A stretch of DNA of 64,000 nt from Psychrobacter sp. TAE2020 (GTDB lineage Bacteria; Pseudomonadota; Gammaproteobacteria; Pseudomonadales; Moraxellaceae), in assembly GCF_018919485.1 (NCBI RefSeq), contig NZ_JAHLMU010000001.1, positions 534,655-598,654 on the forward strand. The letters run 5' to 3'. Numbering within the stretch: position 1 is the first letter of the stretch; the number at the start of each line of letters is the position of its first letter. The position numbers and the translations under genes are program-made. The notes below the pieces were generated by a model. That model searched no databases. It was given only the letters and a program-made list of their open reading frames with translations, and was not told the DNA's origin. Below, one piece after another: positions 9,609 through 22,273 of the stretch.

Positions 9609-10508
9609 TTAAGGAACAAGCTGCCCAAGCGTTACCCTATCGTTACCGCCAAAATCCTTAACGGTTTGCACGCTATCAAAACCGCTATCAACCAACAATT
9701 GGCGCACAGCTAATCCTTGATCAAAACCATGCTCGATAGCTAGTAGGCCACCGAGTTGTAGATATTGCGGGGCCTGTTGTACTATATGCTCTATATCTGC
9801 CAAACCCTTGTTGGCCGCACTCAAAGCACTGATTGGTTCTGCTTGTAAGCGGGCTAAATGCTCATCGGCTTCATCTATATAAGGGGGGTTAGAGACGATA
9901 ATATCAAACAGCTGGCTGGCATCAGTAGACAGTTCACTATACCAACGACTAGGCACAAACTTAATATTGTCAATACTGTTTAGCTGAGCATTAGCAGTAG
10001 CTACTTTTAGTGCCTCTAGCGAAAGATCAACGGCCACAACTTGAAAGTTGGCTCGCTTTAATTCGTGAGCCAGGCTAATAGCAATACACCCTGAACCCGT
10101 ACCTAAATCAAGTAGTCGTTTCGGTATTACTGTATGGGCTTGCGTATTTGCAGAGTTAATCTTGTGCTGAGCATTTATCCAGTCAAGCACTTGCTCAACC
10201 AAAACCTCAGTATCTGGTCTCGGGATAAGGGTATGCTCATTAACTTGGAAGCTAAGCGACCAAAACTCCTGCTGACCAGTTAGATAAGCTAGTGGTATGC
10301 CCTGCTCCATCTTAGTCACGCCAGCATTAAATTGGGCAAGCTCGCTAACTGTGAGGTGATAGTGTTCATCAGTGATCAAAAATAACGCTGGCTTATCGAT
10401 GACATAAAGCAGCCAATCAGTAAACCAAAACGCTGGCACGGCTAACGCTTTAGCCGTGGTTGCTGCCTGCTGTTTGATTTGCTGAACGCTAAGCATAGTC
10501 ATAGTCAT
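9609..10508 (-). CDS. prmC: Release factor glutamine methyltransferase PrmC (HemK)
   Basis: Methylates the glutamine of the GGQ motif in release factors RF1 and RF2 with S-adenosylmethionine. 299 aa. An N-terminal helical release-factor-binding domain (1-95) is followed by the conserved QEFWSL...LIPRPDTE segment. The SAM loop LDLGTGSGCIAISLA lies near 131-145 and the catalytic NPPY (IVSNPPYIDEAD) near 202-208. The ATG at 10508 has AAGAG six bases upstream; ATGs at 10502 and 10496 are alternatives. In many bacteria prmC follows prfA; here it is upstream of the moeB-like gene, and prmC-moeB pairs are known. Confidence 0.95.
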   Translation of the reverse strand: MTMTMLSVQQIKQQAATTAKALAVPAFWFTDWLLYVIDKPALFLITDEHYHLTVSELAQFNAGVTKMEQGIPLAYLTGQQEFWSLSFQVNEHTLIPRPDTEVLVEQVLDWINAQHKINSANTQAHTVIPKRLLDLGTGSGCIAISLAHELKRANFQVVAVDLSLEALKVATANAQLNSIDNIKFVPSRWYSELSTDASQLFDIIVSNPPYIDEADEHLARLQAEPISALSAANKGLADIEHIVQQAPQYLQLGGLLAIEHGFDQGLAVRQLLVDSGFDSVQTVKDFGGNDRVTLGQLVP

Positions 10509-10621
10509 AGTTGGCTCTTAACTACTGAACAGTTAATGTTGATATTTCTCTTAATATTGCTGTTAATATTCATGTAGATATCTAGGTTAATATCCATATT
10601 AATATCTATAGCAATAATGAG

Positions 10622-12478
10622 CTACTCTGATGCGCGCGGTAGCTCATTAGTTTTGGTCAATAAAGAGTCGTCATTATCATAAATATCATCGTTATCGCCA
10701 ATGACGACATGTTTATCAACTAAATAAATCAGTATCAAAACAGGTATACCAATTAAAAAAGTAATTAAGAAGAAGTTAGCAAAGCCCACATTATCTGAAA
10801 TACCACCAGAATAGCCGCCTAGCACTTTTGGAAACAGCGTCATTAATGACGAAAATATAGCGTATTGCACAGCCGTAAACTTAACAGAAGTTAATGCGGA
10901 TAAAAAGGCAATAAACACTGCAGTAGCAAAGCCTGCCGCTAAGTTATCAACAACCACTGCCAAGTACATATAATTCATGTCCCCTGGATGATAGGTTAAT
11001 AAAATAAATAACAAATTAGTGGTACTCGATGCTATGGCACCAATGAGCATTACATGCATCATTTTCATTTTTTGAGCGACCAGACCGCCTAAAAAACCAC
11101 CTCCAATCGTCATAAACAAGCCTAAGAACTTGACCGCATCAGCGATCTGAATCTTAGTGAAGCCCATTTTGGCGTAGAAAACGTTCGATAGATTACCCGC
11201 TACAATATCTGACACTCGGTAAAAACCTATCAGTAATAATAGTAGTATTGCTTGCTTGCCATAACGTCGAAAGAAATCAGCGATAGGGTCTACCCATAAG
11301 CGTTTTGCGACTTCTTTTTTGGCTAGTCCAACCGCTATAAGCGCATACCCAACAGCAGTAGCTACAGCCAAACTACCTAGCAATCTCACCACTTCTATTA
11401 AGAACTTTAGAAACACCCCTTCAGCTTCGTCAAATACTTTACCTATCACTACAAAAGCAGCTATAAACGCCACAACCGATAAGATAAATAGAAATAATAT
11501 TCTAATATTATCATTACGAGACTGTACAACTGAGGCCACTTTGTTAACTATTTTAGGTTGGTTTAACAGAAAATATATCAATAAAAAGGGTGCACATGCG
11601 GTCACAATTAAGAAGTACGTATTTATAGCAGGCAAAAATTCATCCGGTATTAAGGTTAGAGGTCTATTCAATAACCTAGTAGAAAAGGTACTTATAAATA
11701 CTGGTAGTCCATAAATAATCCCTGGAATGAGCAAAAAAGCAGCATAGATAGAAAAGGCCTTTAGGTTTCTTTTTTGCTTATTTAGTTGCAACGTTTCGGC
11801 AGTTGGCTCGTAAATAGCAAAAGTAGTTAGTAGCCCAACTGACATTACAGCCATCATCGTATAGTAAGTATTGCGCCAAGCCTCATAGTTGTAAAGCTGC
11901 TCAGATGAGCCAAAATAACTGGCCAAATATAGTGCGCCTGCTCCTGCAACGATCATACCAATACGATAGCCGGCCACGTACACTGAGGATAAGGTGGCTT
12001 GTAATTCAGCCTCTGCTAACTCAATACGATAAGAGTCAACTACGATGTCTTGAGTGGCTGATGAAAAACCTAGTAAAACTGCACCCAGCGCCATAACCCA
12101 AAGTACATTCTCAACCACAGGATCGACACTAGCCATAATAAAAATAGCAACCAATATCATCAGCTGTGAGACAAACATCCACGCCCGACGCCTACCTAAC
12201 CATTTGGTCAAAAATGGCAATGGCATAGAGTCTATTAGAGGTGCCCAAATAAACTTAAAAGAATAACCCAGTCCTGCCCAACCAAACATGGTTATGACAC
12301 CGGTTTCAAGGCCCGCTTCACTAAGCCATAATGATAAGCTTGAAAAAACTAATAGAATAGGTACGCCTGCTGAAAAGCCAAGAAATAGTATGATCATGAC
12401 CCGAATATCTGAAAAAGACTTAAACGCGTCAGACCAAGATTTTTTAGCAACTGGCGGAGTAGATTGAACAGCAGACAT
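10622..12478 (-). CDS. ampG: AmpG-type muropeptide permease
   Basis: Inner-membrane MFS transporter importing GlcNAc-anhydroMurNAc peptides released in cell-wall recycling. The 618-aa length exceeds E. coli AmpG (about 490) because of an extra membrane region around residues 240-390. The family hallmarks are at the N-terminus (ILFLFGFSAGVP-like opening, GLGYSFKFIWAPLID, LGRRRAWM, SATQDIVVDSYRIEL). The C-terminal tail is acidic and cytoplasmic (about 595-618). In bacteria with ampC/ampR this transporter influences beta-lactamase induction; no such genes are nearby. Confidence 0.92.
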   Translation of the reverse strand: MSAVQSTPPVAKKSWSDAFKSFSDIRVMIILFLGFSAGVPILLVFSSLSLWLSEAGLETGVITMFGWAGLGYSFKFIWAPLIDSMPLPFLTKWLGRRRAWMFVSQLMILVAIFIMASVDPVVENVLWVMALGAVLLGFSSATQDIVVDSYRIELAEAELQATLSSVYVAGYRIGMIVAGAGALYLASYFGSSEQLYNYEAWRNTYYTMMAVMSVGLLTTFAIYEPTAETLQLNKQKRNLKAFSIYAAFLLIPGIIYGLPVFISTFSTRLLNRPLTLIPDEFLPAINTYFLIVTACAPFLLIYFLLNQPKIVNKVASVVQSRNDNIRILFLFILSVVAFIAAFVVIGKVFDEAEGVFLKFLIEVVRLLGSLAVATAVGYALIAVGLAKKEVAKRLWVDPIADFFRRYGKQAILLLLLIGFYRVSDIVAGNLSNVFYAKMGFTKIQIADAVKFLGLFMTIGGGFLGGLVAQKMKMMHVMLIGAIASSTTNLLFILLTYHPGDMNYMYLAVVVDNLAAGFATAVFIAFLSALTSVKFTAVQYAIFSSLMTLFPKVLGGYSGGISDNVGFANFFLITFLIGIPVLILIYLVDKHVVIGDNDDIYDNDDSLLTKTNELPRASE

Positions 12479-15286
<2,808 letters not shown>

Positions 15287-15668
15287 TCGATAGCACTCCG
15301 TTACTACTTAACGTTAACTAAAACAGCCACCTTACTTAAGGTGGCTGTTTTTTTATTAAAAAACTTCTCTTAGTACTGCTTAGCTTAAAACATTAGCCTT
15401 CTTAACAGCTCATCCTTGTTAAAATTATATATTCCAAAATAATATAAGCAGATATCTTTTTATTATATACAAGAATAATAACTTTGTTTTACACTAGGCG
15501 CTGGTTGCGTTTGAGTTAAAGGGTATGCCACAGTCGACCCTCAACCTACTGAATGATATCCATAGTTGCTGATAAGCATAAATAGCTACTAACGCATTTA
15601 ATAAGCACTAATTAACAAACACTATTTTATAAGAAATAATCAACAAGCACTAATTAATAGGAAGTAAC
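15287..15668. other. Intergenic region katG to cysB-like gene
   Basis: 382 bases with the katG terminator at the left. The right half is AT-rich and contains a degenerate repeat just before the gene (ACTAATTAACAAACACTA and CACTAATTAATAGG). No gene seen. Confidence 0.55.
15321..15354 (+). terminator. Terminator of katG
   Basis: Near-perfect palindrome AAACAGCCACCTTA / TAAGGTGGCTGTTT followed by a T-run. Confidence 0.92.
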
Positions 15669-16610
15669 ATGGCAATCGATGTAGTAGTCAATCAGCGGCA
15701 TCTACAGATTCAACTTAAGCAGTTGGAGACGGTATGGCATACGGTCATAAATGGTTATAATTTAAGCCAAGCAGCGATAGTGCTGCACACCAGTCAATCG
15801 AGCTTATCTAAGCATATTGCTGCGCTGGAAAACCAACTCAAAACTGAAGTATTCGTTCGTCAAGGCAAACGGCTTACTGGCCTGACCACTATGGGTACTG
15901 CCCTGCTACCCCATATTGAAGCCATATTTGCTGAAATACGTACCATTGAGAACTTAAGCCTTGATTTTAATAACCCTAATACGGGTACTTTAACGATTGC
16001 CACTACTCATACCCAAGCACGCTATGTATTACCGCAAGTGGTCAAAGAGTTTAAAGCGCGCTTTCCAAAGGTAAACCTAATACTACAACAAGCAGATCCC
16101 GAGACTATCGCCCAAATGGTTATTCGTGGCCAAGCTGATATTGGTATCGCTACTGAATCCTTACTACATAATAATTATCTACGCTGCTATCGTTATTATG
16201 ATTGGTCACATCGTATTATTTTGCCTAGTGACCATGAGCTTGCAGGTGCCGAGAGTATTGACTTACCGACGCTTGCCAGTTATCCGATCGTCACTTATCA
16301 TGGTGGATTTACCGGTCGCGGAGCTATTGATAAAACTTTTGAAGCAGCTGGTCTAGAGCCTGATATTGTACTAGCGGCGCTCGACGCAGACGTGATTAGT
16401 ACTTATGTAGGACTGGGCTTGGGGATTGGTATTATCGCTGAAATGGCCTTTGAGCCTAGTCATTACCATAACCTCACTGCTATTCCAGTTGATCACTTTG
16501 GCCGCTTTACTAGTTGGATGGCGGTACGTGATGATGCCGAAATTCGTCAATATGGACGTGCTTTTATAGAGCTCTGTCAAAAGCAGTTTGATCATAAAGG
16601 TGAAATTTAA
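15669..16610 (+). CDS. CysB-like LysR-type regulator
   Basis: A 313-aa LysR-family activator of the CysB/Cbl branch, which controls sulfate assimilation and sulfonate use in response to N-acetylserine or adenylylsulfate. The N-terminal winged HTH is at about 15-75 (NLSQAAIVLHTSQSSLSKHIAALENQL). The effector pocket signature TLTIATTHTQARYVLP near 106-121 is characteristic of CysB proteins, as is TYHGGFTGRGAID. An AGGAAG ribosome site precedes the ATG. Its neighbour downstream is a flavin-dependent monooxygenase, a class often used to desulfonate organosulfur compounds, so a functional link is possible. Confidence 0.88.
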   Translation: MAIDVVVNQRHLQIQLKQLETVWHTVINGYNLSQAAIVLHTSQSSLSKHIAALENQLKTEVFVRQGKRLTGLTTMGTALLPHIEAIFAEIRTIENLSLDFNNPNTGTLTIATTHTQARYVLPQVVKEFKARFPKVNLILQQADPETIAQMVIRGQADIGIATESLLHNNYLRCYRYYDWSHRIILPSDHELAGAESIDLPTLASYPIVTYHGGFTGRGAIDKTFEAAGLEPDIVLAALDADVISTYVGLGLGIGIIAEMAFEPSHYHNLTAIPVDHFGRFTSWMAVRDDAEIRQYGRAFIELCQKQFDHKGEI

Positions 16611-16983
16611 TAGCTGCTATTTGGGTAGCGGTTGATGGACTATAAGCGGCTAATGTTAAAAATTAAGGTCTCGCTATTTGTTGATAGTGAGACCTTTTTT
16701 TGATATTTATAAGCTGTACACTGTAAAACCTTAAGGTAAAAGTCGCTTAAATTAGTCACTGCAGCCTACTAATTTATTAAATCTTATTAAGAATTGTTAT
16801 CATAATGAACCCTGTCCTTTATATCTATAATAACTGCCCCATTATGTTAAGGGTTAAGCGCTCAAAGCTCTCAATAGACGGTATATCAAAGACCGCCACA
16901 ATAAGCTAGGAAACGCTTTTAATCCCATAGCAATGTCATCACTATTATCTGGTGGAAACTGACATTATAAAAATAGGTAAGTT
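16611..16983. other. Intergenic region cysB-like gene to LLM oxygenase
   Basis: 373 bases. A terminator sits at 16667-16701; the rest is presumably the promoter region of the monooxygenase gene. No small gene was found. Confidence 0.55.
16667..16701 (+). terminator. Terminator of the cysB-like gene
   Basis: GGTCTC(G)CTAT / ATAG(T)GAGACC with a 6-base loop, followed by seven Ts. Confidence 0.9.
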
Positions 16984-18003
16984 ATGAACACTACTATCCC
17001 TTTATCCTTTTTAGATTTAGCCCCTGTGCCAACGGGTAGCACCATCGCTGACGGTATAGCGCAAACCGTTGAAATTGCCAAAAAATCTGAGCAGGTTGGC
17101 TTAAACCGTTATTGGATGGCAGAACACCATAATATGGCTGGTATTGCTAGTGCGGCAACTTCAGTCTTGCTATCGCACATTGGTAGCCAAACACAAAGTA
17201 TTCGCATTGGCTCCGGCGGTATCATGCTGCCAAACCATGCACCCTTAGTAGTCGCCGAACAGTTCGGCACTCTAAAAGCACTATATGGTGATCGTATCGA
17301 TTTAGGTCTGGGCCGGGCACCTGGTACTGACGGCGCTACTTTTCAAGCATTACGTCGGCAGATGAGCGATGCTGAGCGTTTCCCTAATGACGTTCAAGAA
17401 TTATTATATCTACTAGGCGACGATACTGATGACAGTCCAGTACAAGCCTTTCCTGGTGCTAAATCGAATATACCGCTCTGGATTTTGGGCTCATCATTAT
17501 TTGGCGCAACTTTAGCCGCGCATTTAGGACTACCGTACGTTTTTGCCTCACATTTTGCCCCGCAAATGCTAGAGCATGCTATCACCGCTTATCGTGAACA
17601 GTTCAAACCCTCAGCTTATCTTAATAAGCCTTATGTAATGCTAGCGGCCAATGTATTACTAGCTGATGATGACGCTACTGCGAACTATCACTTTAGCTCA
17701 GCGCAGCAAAGCTTTGTACGCTTACGTCGCAATGAGCGTGGGCAAATGCCCAAGCCAGTATACGACATGGATAGCATTTGGAATCCAAGTGAAAAAGCAA
17801 TGGTAGATAGTGCGTTATCAGTATCCTTTGTCGGTTCAGTGGCAACTGTACAGCCTAAGCTTGCTGATTTTATAGCCAAATATCAGCCTGACGAGTTGAT
17901 TGTCACGGCTAATATTTATGATCAAGCAGCACGCCTACACTCACTTGAACTTATACCGATGCTAAACTTATTTACTTTACACTCTCCTACAGCCACAGCA
18001 TAA
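16984..18003 (+). CDS. LLM-class flavin-dependent oxidoreductase
   Basis: A 339-aa luciferase-like TIM-barrel enzyme using reduced flavin. Family signatures include [31 protein letters not shown] and [25 protein letters not shown], then [11 protein letters not shown]. These place it in the MsnO8/YhbW-like group, whose substrates are mostly unknown. AGGTAAG precedes ATG 16984. Monocistronic, with a terminator on each side. The upstream CysB-like regulator suggests a role around organosulfur compounds, but nothing in the sequence proves this. Confidence 0.88.
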   Translation: MNTTIPLSFLDLAPVPTGSTIADGIAQTVEIAKKSEQVGLNRYWMAEHHNMAGIASAATSVLLSHIGSQTQSIRIGSGGIMLPNHAPLVVAEQFGTLKALYGDRIDLGLGRAPGTDGATFQALRRQMSDAERFPNDVQELLYLLGDDTDDSPVQAFPGAKSNIPLWILGSSLFGATLAAHLGLPYVFASHFAPQMLEHAITAYREQFKPSAYLNKPYVMLAANVLLADDDATANYHFSSAQQSFVRLRRNERGQMPKPVYDMDSIWNPSEKAMVDSALSVSFVGSVATVQPKLADFIAKYQPDELIVTANIYDQAARLHSLELIPMLNLFTLHSPTATA

Positions 18004-18075
18004 TCATTAGTCAATGATGCAAAACCAAATAAACAATCAGTAATGACCAGCAGTTAGTTTGTGCGTTAAGCTATT

Positions 18076-18113
18076 AAAAACCTCCTAATCTCCAGTGATT
18101 AGGAGGTTTTTTA
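18076..18113 (+). terminator. Terminator of the LLM oxidoreductase gene
   Basis: AAAACCTCCTAATC / GATTAGGAGGTTTT with a short loop and a T-run. Confidence 0.92.
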
Positions 18114-18193
18114 TTTACCCCACTATAAAACCTGCTAAATTCATACCGTGATCTAGCGCCTCTTGTCAGGCCACCATAGTAGCCTAGTAAGTC

Positions 18194-19015
18194 TTAGACA
18201 AAGACTAAGCCATCTTCGGTATAGTGCGCTTTGATATCGACGTTATAAACCTGACTTAACTGCGCTCGACTCATTACGGTATCGGGAGACCCTTGTGCGA
18301 CTACCTTACCCTCGTTCAGTAGCACTACCTCGTCAGTATAACGATGCGCATGGGTCAGATCATGCAATACCACTAAGATGCTTTTACGCTGATGACGTAC
18401 TAAGCCGTGCAGATATTTTAATAAAAAGCGCTGATGACGGATATCTAAGTGATTGGTAGGCTCATCGAACATCATAACTTGAGTATCTTGCATTAGCGCA
18501 CGCACAATAGCTAAGCGTTGCTTTTCACCACCTGATAAAGTCTGTACCCGAGAAGTTATTAGGTTATTGAGCTCAAAGTCTTGTAGTAAATTTTTGGCAT
18601 GACTGATGTGCTGAGATTTTGGCTGCTGATACCAAGCGAGGTTGGGCGACACTCCTAATAATACATAATCGAGCACGGTCAAGGGTAGCTCAAAACGCTC
18701 ATGCTGCCCCACCCAAGCAATATGCCCCTGATGCATCACCTCAGTGATCGACTGGCCTTGCACCCTAATCTGCCCATCATTGGTTAGTCCAGAGCCCGTA
18801 TGTTGACCCAAAATAGCGTGTAACAAGGTACTTTTACCCGCGCCATTAGGCCCTATAAAAGCGATTAGCTTTTGACTAGGAAGCGTCAACTTATCGACAC
18901 TTAACAGTATTTTTTTGCCATGAGTAATACGAATATCTTGCATAGTTAACAGCGCACTGGACTCGCAACTTACCAAAGCTTTAGGTTTTAAAGGGGTAAA
19001 AAACGACTTAAACAT
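18194..19015 (-). CDS. hmuV: Heme ABC importer ATPase
   Basis: The ATP-binding subunit of a heme importer of the FecCDE/BtuCD class, 273 aa. Walker A is GPNGAGKSTLLH near residues 54-65. The signature is LSGGEKQRLAIVRAL and Walker B is VMMFDEPTNHLD, followed by the H-loop VLHDLTHA. An N-terminal extension of about 22 residues precedes the ABC domain. It follows hmuU by 16 bp on the same strand and is the last gene of the hmuSTUV set. The siderophore alternative is less likely because of hmuS and hmuT. Confidence 0.92.
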   Translation of the reverse strand: MFKSFFTPLKPKALVSCESSALLTMQDIRITHGKKILLSVDKLTLPSQKLIAFIGPNGAGKSTLLHAILGQHTGSGLTNDGQIRVQGQSITEVMHQGHIAWVGQHERFELPLTVLDYVLLGVSPNLAWYQQPKSQHISHAKNLLQDFELNNLITSRVQTLSGGEKQRLAIVRALMQDTQVMMFDEPTNHLDIRHQRFLLKYLHGLVRHQRKSILVVLHDLTHAHRYTDEVVLLNEGKVVAQGSPDTVMSRAQLSQVYNVDIKAHYTEDGLVFV

Positions 19016-19031
19016 AACTCACTATCCTGCG

Positions 19032-20018
19032 TCAGCGACGGCTACTACGTACGAACAGCCAAATAAAGAAGGGGCCACCAAGCAGCGCCAATACAACACC
19101 TACAGGGACATCGATCGGATAAGCAACGTGCCGCGCCATACCATCGATAATCAGTAGCAGCATAGCCCCTAACCACCCTGACCAAATCATTAACCGCATG
19201 CGGCCGCCACCGAACAAAATAGCCAAAAGATTTGGCACCATCATACCAATGAATCCAATTACTCCTGCCAAAGATACTGCTGCGCCCGTCAATAACGCCG
19301 AAGCAATAACCACCATACAACGCGTTAACCCTACTTTGATACCCAAAGATTTTGCGGCCATTTCACCAAGCATTAACCCATCAAGCTGACGACCTAATGG
19401 CAACAAGATAACCAAACCCAATATCATAGAAAAGATTGAATAGCGCAGGGGCACGAAGCCTGCCTCCGCCATACTTCCAGATAGCCAATTGGTAGCACTT
19501 CTAAGAACCATATCATCTGACATAAATAAAATCAGACTGACCACGGCGGCACAAAATGCACTGATGACAAACCCTAAGATTAATAGCCCCATTTGACCGC
19601 CCCCTAACCAGCGATGACAGGCAAGAATGAATAAGCAAACCAACACGCTGCCTGTAAAGGCCGCCAACGGTATACCGACACCACCGTAGCCTAATGCTAG
19701 AACTAGTACTACCCCCAGCGCCGCCCCACCCGAAGTACCGATAAGACTAGGGTCTGCTAGTGGATTCTCGAACAAAGCTTGCAGCGCTGCCCCACTAACT
19801 GACAACGCCATCCCCACCAGCAGAGCGGTCGCCACACGGGGATAACGTAAGTGCCAAATGGTCTCATCAAGGCCAGTCGGGCTCGACCATTTACCAAAGC
19901 CAATACCTAGCGCTAACCAAATCAGCAGCACCGAGCCTAAAGCGGCAATCAGGTAATAGATTCTGTATTTGTATTTTGTGGCTGACACAGGAGTAGTTGT
20001 GGTTAGTGTATTTGCCAT
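19032..20018 (-). CDS. hmuU: Heme ABC importer permease (FecCD family)
   Basis: A 328-aa inner-membrane permease with 9-10 hydrophobic segments. FecCD hallmarks are LRYPRVATALLVGMALSVSGAALQALFENPLADPSLIG near 50-90 and AGVIGFIGMMVPNLLAILFGG near 250-270, the coupling region to the ATPase. It works with HmuV and HmuT to bring heme into the cytoplasm. It is separated from hmuT by 219 bp with a 3 x 9-bp tandem repeat, unlike the tight spacing elsewhere in this cluster. Confidence 0.92.
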   Translation of the reverse strand: MANTLTTTTPVSATKYKYRIYYLIAALGSVLLIWLALGIGFGKWSSPTGLDETIWHLRYPRVATALLVGMALSVSGAALQALFENPLADPSLIGTSGGAALGVVLVLALGYGGVGIPLAAFTGSVLVCLFILACHRWLGGGQMGLLILGFVISAFCAAVVSLILFMSDDMVLRSATNWLSGSMAEAGFVPLRYSIFSMILGLVILLPLGRQLDGLMLGEMAAKSLGIKVGLTRCMVVIASALLTGAAVSLAGVIGFIGMMVPNLLAILFGGGRMRLMIWSGWLGAMLLLIIDGMARHVAYPIDVPVGVVLALLGGPFFIWLFVRSSRR

Positions 20019-20100
20019 ACTAGCTATCGTCTTATTTGAAAGTAGAAATAAAATGCTGCAATAATGGAATTTATAACCGCGAAATCAACGCCATGCCCAA

Positions 20101-20127
20101 TTCACTAGATTCACTAGATTCACTAGA
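20101..20127. repeat. Three tandem 9-bp copies in the hmuT-hmuU gap
   Basis: TTCACTAGA is repeated three times without interruption at 20101-20127, inside the 219-bp gap between two genes of the heme operon. No hairpin or T-run is associated with it. Confidence 0.9.
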
Positions 20128-20237
20128 AACTGTTGTAGAAGAGTCGTTTTAGCGCAACCAATAGCAATAACCGACTAAAAGTGCAGTATTAAATCCATAG
20201 ACTGTGCCGAAATCCTAATGATTGAGCGTTAAGTTGG

Positions 20238-21095
20238 TTACTTGCCAGTAGCGTTAAGCTTTTTGAGCACTTGCGGTGAGTCTAAGCTGTAACGCAAAAA
20301 CTCATCGGCTGGCCAAAAATGTACCCCGCCACTTTGACCAGCTGCACTAGCGGCAATCTCCGGACGATGACTAAATTTATTAACTCCGCCAACTACTGCT
20401 CGGTTATGATCGGCAATAATAATGACATCAGGTTTGGCCGCTAGCCACCCTTCGCGCGACATCGGCTTTAATCCTGAGACATTGGCTGCATTGATCCCCC
20501 CTGCGCGTCGAATTAGCTCATCGCCGACTGTACCTTTACCCGCTACAATACGACCGTCATAGCTAAGTAAATAACGCTTGCCTGTGTGCTTCATTGGACT
20601 CATACCTTTGCTCCAGCTGTTAGCAAGCGTAGCACCTTGGGACTTTTTGCCGATGTAGATCCCAATAGCTTTGATACTGCTAGCGAAGTAATCTACGCCT
20701 TCTTTAGGGGCGACGTTTACCGCTTTAACATTGAGACCATTCAAGCGTTGATAGACACTAACTGGCTGTACCATGTAACTACCAAGCACTAAGTCGGGCT
20801 CGACAGCCAATACAGACTCAGCAGTGATGTTGCGATGCATACCAACTGCTGGAACCTTGTTTAAGGCCGGATTGCTATTAGTAGCATCTTTACCGACTAT
20901 TTTGCTGGTATTGCCTAAGGCGACAATCACATCGGCGACGTCAGGACTCATGGCCACAATGCGATCATAAGCTTGAGCTGACAAGGTCGGTAGCGTAAAA
21001 GCACTAACTAGTAGCACCGCTATTAGCGGGCGTTTAAGATAAAAATCAGATTTTGGCATAGGCTGGTGATCTGTACTGAATGGAACTAAGGACAT
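20238..21095 (-). CDS. hmuT: Periplasmic heme-binding protein
   Basis: The substrate-binding protein that hands heme to HmuUV. 285 aa; residues 1-42 contain a signal peptide (KRPLIAVLLVSAFTLPTLSAQA) with an unusually long n-region. The mature protein has the two-lobed class III binding-protein fold, opening YDRIVAMSPDVADVIVALG, with GMHRNITAESVLAVEPDLVL typical of HmuT/ShuT. The ATG overlaps the end of hmuS by 10 bases, implying translational coupling. An internal ATG at 21059 would give a more ordinary signal peptide. Confidence 0.9.
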   Translation of the reverse strand: MSLVPFSTDHQPMPKSDFYLKRPLIAVLLVSAFTLPTLSAQAYDRIVAMSPDVADVIVALGNTSKIVGKDATNSNPALNKVPAVGMHRNITAESVLAVEPDLVLGSYMVQPVSVYQRLNGLNVKAVNVAPKEGVDYFASSIKAIGIYIGKKSQGATLANSWSKGMSPMKHTGKRYLLSYDGRIVAGKGTVGDELIRRAGGINAANVSGLKPMSREGWLAAKPDVIIIADHNRAVVGGVNKFSHRPEIAASAAGQSGGVHFWPADEFLRYSLDSPQVLKKLNATGK

Positions 21096-22273
21096 AGCAG
21101 CGCACTCTCAATAGCAAGTTTCAGTGCGTTTGAATCCTGCGTAGTTGAGGATTGCGCATACTTGGCAACAATGTTTGCGGTGATGGTTCGCCATGCTTCA
21201 AGCTCAGGCGTACCCTCAATACGTTGACCAAATAAACTGAAGATACTAACCCCCTTATTATCGAAGCCCTCAATACAAGTTACGACACCGTCTTTAGTTG
21301 GACGTTTAACGCACCATACTTGCCCCAAGGCTTGGTCTTTAAGGTGCAAAGTAAAATTATTATGGCTTTTATCAAGGACATTAAACCAGTCACCAATACG
21401 TTTTAGCGTATGCACTGTCCCAGTCTGAATCTGTACCATACCGCTATTACCGACGAAAATCATAATCGGACACGCACTATCACGCGCTTGCTCAAAAGTA
21501 GCAACGACGGCGTCGATACTTAGCGGATAGGCACTGTGCTCAGGAGCTTGTCGATAGCTGCTAGCACGATCAATCTGTAACTTGTTTAGTAAATAATAAA
21601 ATTGATGGACATCTGTCATTTTGCGCCATCTGCGCTGTAACTCATCACGCTTATCAGCAGATAGTACTTTGTATTGCCACTCTTCAAGCTCATCTTTTAC
21701 TTCTAAAGTTAGCTCACGATCAGTGACGGTGGCAATCTGCTGCTCAACCATATCTTGCCAGCGCATAACCGCATCTTGTGACATATCCCGTAAGTAGACC
21801 TTATCAATAGCGTCACCTTGCTCATTATAAAACTGGATACTATAAGAGGGTTTGTCTGCGCGGCTGGTATCACTCACGGCTAGCATGTAGCGCCAACGCC
21901 ACATAAAAAAACGCAAATCCAGACCGCCAATATTAAGGGCTATGCCCATCTTTTCACCGAGCTTGAGGTTATGATACTGGCCTTGTTTTTCGTGTACTGC
22001 TAACTCGTTTCTTACGATACTCTCGACTTGGCTAAAGGTCTCCAATTGCTCCAGTACCGCTTTGCATTGGTCGCCCATATACTCACTATTAGGCGATGCC
22101 GACATCAGCTCAAATTCACTTACCCCTAAACTGAACGCACCTTCGGTTGGAAATAGCATTGAGGTTTGCGATTTTTTATCTTGATAAGCTTGCCAAAGGG
22201 CATTGTCTTTTTTGGACAATGACAGGGTAACTGTAGATACTTGGGGTAAGGGGTTGCTCATAGGATTATCCAT
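21086..22273 (-). CDS. hmuS: Hemin-degrading/heme-trafficking factor HmuS
   Basis: A cytoplasmic heme-handling protein of the HmuS/ChuS/PhuS family, 395 aa. The family is built of two similar halves, here about 40-200 and 225-390. Visible signatures include FMWRWRYMLAVSDTSRADKPSYSIQFYN in the N-half and MIFVGNSGMVQIQTGTVHTLKRIGDWFNVLD in the C-half. In relatives it passes heme to heme oxygenase or degrades it. It is the first gene of the hmuSTUV unit, facing the Fur-like sites at 22479-22533. ATG 22261 (residue 5) is an alternative start with a slightly better ribosome site. Confidence 0.93.
   Translation of the reverse strand: MDNPMSNPLPQVSTVTLSLSKKDNALWQAYQDKKSQTSMLFPTEGAFSLGVSEFELMSASPNSEYMGDQCKAVLEQLETFSQVESIVRNELAVHEKQGQYHNLKLGEKMGIALNIGGLDLRFFMWRWRYMLAVSDTSRADKPSYSIQFYNEQGDAIDKVYLRDMSQDAVMRWQDMVEQQIATVTDRELTLEVKDELEEWQYKVLSADKRDELQRRWRKMTDVHQFYYLLNKLQIDRASSYRQAPEHSAYPLSIDAVVATFEQARDSACPIMIFVGNSGMVQIQTGTVHTLKRIGDWFNVLDKSHNNFTLHLKDQALGQVWCVKRPTKDGVVTCIEGFDNKGVSIFSLFGQRIEGTPELEAWRTITANIVAKYAQSSTTQDSNALKLAIESALLCP

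Noticed and set aside
19045-19320. Minus-strand frame within hmuU
   Set aside because: Out-of-frame shadow of hmuU; Trp/Tyr/Cys/Arg-rich composition unlike a real protein here.
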